Assembly: GCA_947463775.1 (NCBI GenBank)
Contig: CANHVD010000267.1
Coordinates: forward strand, 1-7,417
DNA length: 7,417 nt
Direction: 5' to 3'
Source of the DNA: Planctomycetaceae bacterium
GTDB taxonomy: Bacteria > Planctomycetota > Planctomycetia > Planctomycetales > Planctomycetaceae
Shown piece after piece: positions 6,527 to 7,417 of this stretch. The notes below the pieces were generated by a model, which was given only the letters and a program-made list of their open reading frames with translations, was not told the DNA's origin and searched no databases. Within the stretch, counting starts at the first letter, position 1; each line of letters opens with the position of its first letter. Made by a program: the position numbers and the translations under genes.

Positions 6527-7417
6527 ATGCGCCCGCTGAAAACAGCCATTATTGGCACAGGCTTTATGAGCTGGGTTCATCTGGATGCCCTTCGCAGAAT
6601 AGGTGTCCACGTTACAGGGATGCTGGGATCATCCGAAGCAAAGAGCCTGGGGGCTGCAAGCAAGTTCGGCTTGAATCGTACCTACGTGTCAATTGAGGAG
6701 GTTCTGGAAGACTCGGAGGTTGACTGCGTTCATGTTTGTACTCCGAATCAATCCCACTTCGATCTGGTCTCCCGAGCCTTGAAAGCCGGCAAACATGTCC
6801 TGTGCGAAAAGCCTCTGGCGATGGACAGCCATGAATCTGCTGAGCTTGTCCATCTGGCGAGCCAGTTCAATGAACAGGCGACGGCCGTTAACTACAACAT
6901 CCGCTTTTATCCTCTTTGCTCTGAGGTGCGTTGCCGGATTCAGAATGGAAGTCTGGGCGAAGTTCTCCATGTGAACGGAAGCTATATTCAGGACTGGCTT
7001 CTTAAGTCCACCGACTACAACTGGAGAGTGCTTGCCAGTCAGGGGGGAGCTCTCAGAGCCGTTGCCGACATTGGTACGCACTGGCTTGATCTGATGACAT
7101 GGATGACTGGACTTCGAATCTCTGCCGTCTGTGCGGATCTGATGACTGTCCATCCCGTTCGCAACAGACCCGTCGGTGAAATCACAACCTTTGCAGCGGC
7201 AGATGAATCAGCGAGGAAGCCCGTTGAAATTTCTACCGATGACTACGGCGCGATTCTTTTGCAATTCGAGAACGGCGCGAGGGGAAGTCTGCATGTGTCT
7301 CAGGTGAATGCCGGGCGAAAAAACTGTCTGCGGTTTGAGGTCGCGGGTTCGGAGTCTGCCTGTGCGTGGAACAGCGAAGTCCCCAACGAGCTTTGGATGG
7401 GCCATCGAGATCGCTCG
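6527..7417 (+). CDS. Gfo/Idh/MocA family NAD(P)-dependent oxidoreductase (3' partial)
   Basis: The frame is open from ATG 6527 to the window edge without a stop, giving 297 residues. Family members usually run to roughly 350-400, so most of the protein is present. The N-terminal Rossmann fold shows the dinucleotide motif GTGFMSWVH (G10, G12, H18). CTPNQSH (71-77) and the catalytic-lysine motif CEKP (93-96, Lys95) follow. In the C-terminal half, DIGTHWLDL (181-189) supplies the conserved Asp181 and His185. SQVNAGRKN (258-266) and PNELWMGHRD (286-295) mark a recognisable subfamily likely to act on sugars or their derivatives. No signal peptide is seen, so it should be cytoplasmic. It likely oxidises or reduces a sugar, inositol or similar polyol hydroxyl with NAD(P). 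The exact substrate cannot be read from sequence. It is transcribed away from the kinase across a palindrome-bearing region. An antisense frame over 6689-7153 is a shadow of this gene. Confidence 0.93.
   Translation, partial: MRPLKTAIIGTGFMSWVHLDALRRIGVHVTGMLGSSEAKSLGAASKFGLNRTYVSIEEVLEDSEVDCVHVCTPNQSHFDLVSRALKAGKHVLCEKPLAMDSHESAELVHLASQFNEQATAVNYNIRFYPLCSEVRCRIQNGSLGEVLHVNGSYIQDWLLKSTDYNWRVLASQGGALRAVADIGTHWLDLMTWMTGLRISAVCADLMTVHPVRNRPVGEITTFAAADESARKPVEISTDDYGAILLQFENGARGSLHVSQVNAGRKNCLRFEVAGSESACAWNSEVPNELWMGHRDRS

Noticed and set aside
6689..7153. Antisense open frame of 154 codons
   Set aside because: The plus strand here reads as a Gfo/Idh/MocA protein with the CEKP and DIGTHW motifs; the antisense product has no recognisable features.

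Overview
The window looks like chromosomal DNA from a planctomycete (Planctomycetota, class Planctomycetia). This is inferred from protein architecture only. A very long secreted-type protein joins a string of c-type cytochrome modules to a sugar-dehydrogenase-like beta-propeller, a combination typical of that phylum. Beside it lie a large hybrid histidine kinase and a Gfo/Idh/MocA oxidoreductase of a type also abundant there. Base composition looks moderate, with no obvious shift along the window, and I see no insertion sequence, integrase, tRNA, rRNA or CRISPR array.

Layout: (1) Bases 1-3692, plus strand: the 3' part of a giant multihaem cytochrome / PQQ-dehydrogenase-like gene. Four CxxCH sites are visible, plus the tail of a fifth module whose CxxCH must lie before the window. 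(2) Bases 3693-3732: a 40-base convergent gap with one weak hairpin and one strong hairpin, the latter running into the kinase stop codon. (3) Bases 3733-6330, minus strand: a membrane-bound hybrid sensor kinase with a signal peptide, a TPR-like extracytoplasmic region, one transmembrane helix, a coiled coil, HisKA, HATPase and a C-terminal receiver. (4) Bases 6331-6526: a divergent intergenic region with three inverted repeats, one of them a long, well-centred palindrome. (5) Bases 6527-7417, plus strand: the first 297 codons of a Gfo/Idh/MocA NAD(P)-dependent oxidoreductase, cut by the window end.

How the genes may work together: the first gene probably encodes an extracytoplasmic enzyme that oxidises a sugar-like substrate and passes electrons along its own haem modules. 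The last gene probably encodes a cytoplasmic sugar or sugar-derivative oxidoreductase. The kinase is divergent from the oxidoreductase and convergent with the dehydrogenase. It has no DNA-binding response regulator in view, so its target is unknown. A shared role in carbohydrate sensing and catabolism is reasonable but is inference from adjacency only. The most notable non-coding signal is the palindrome centred at 6464. No clearly new multi-gene system is evident.
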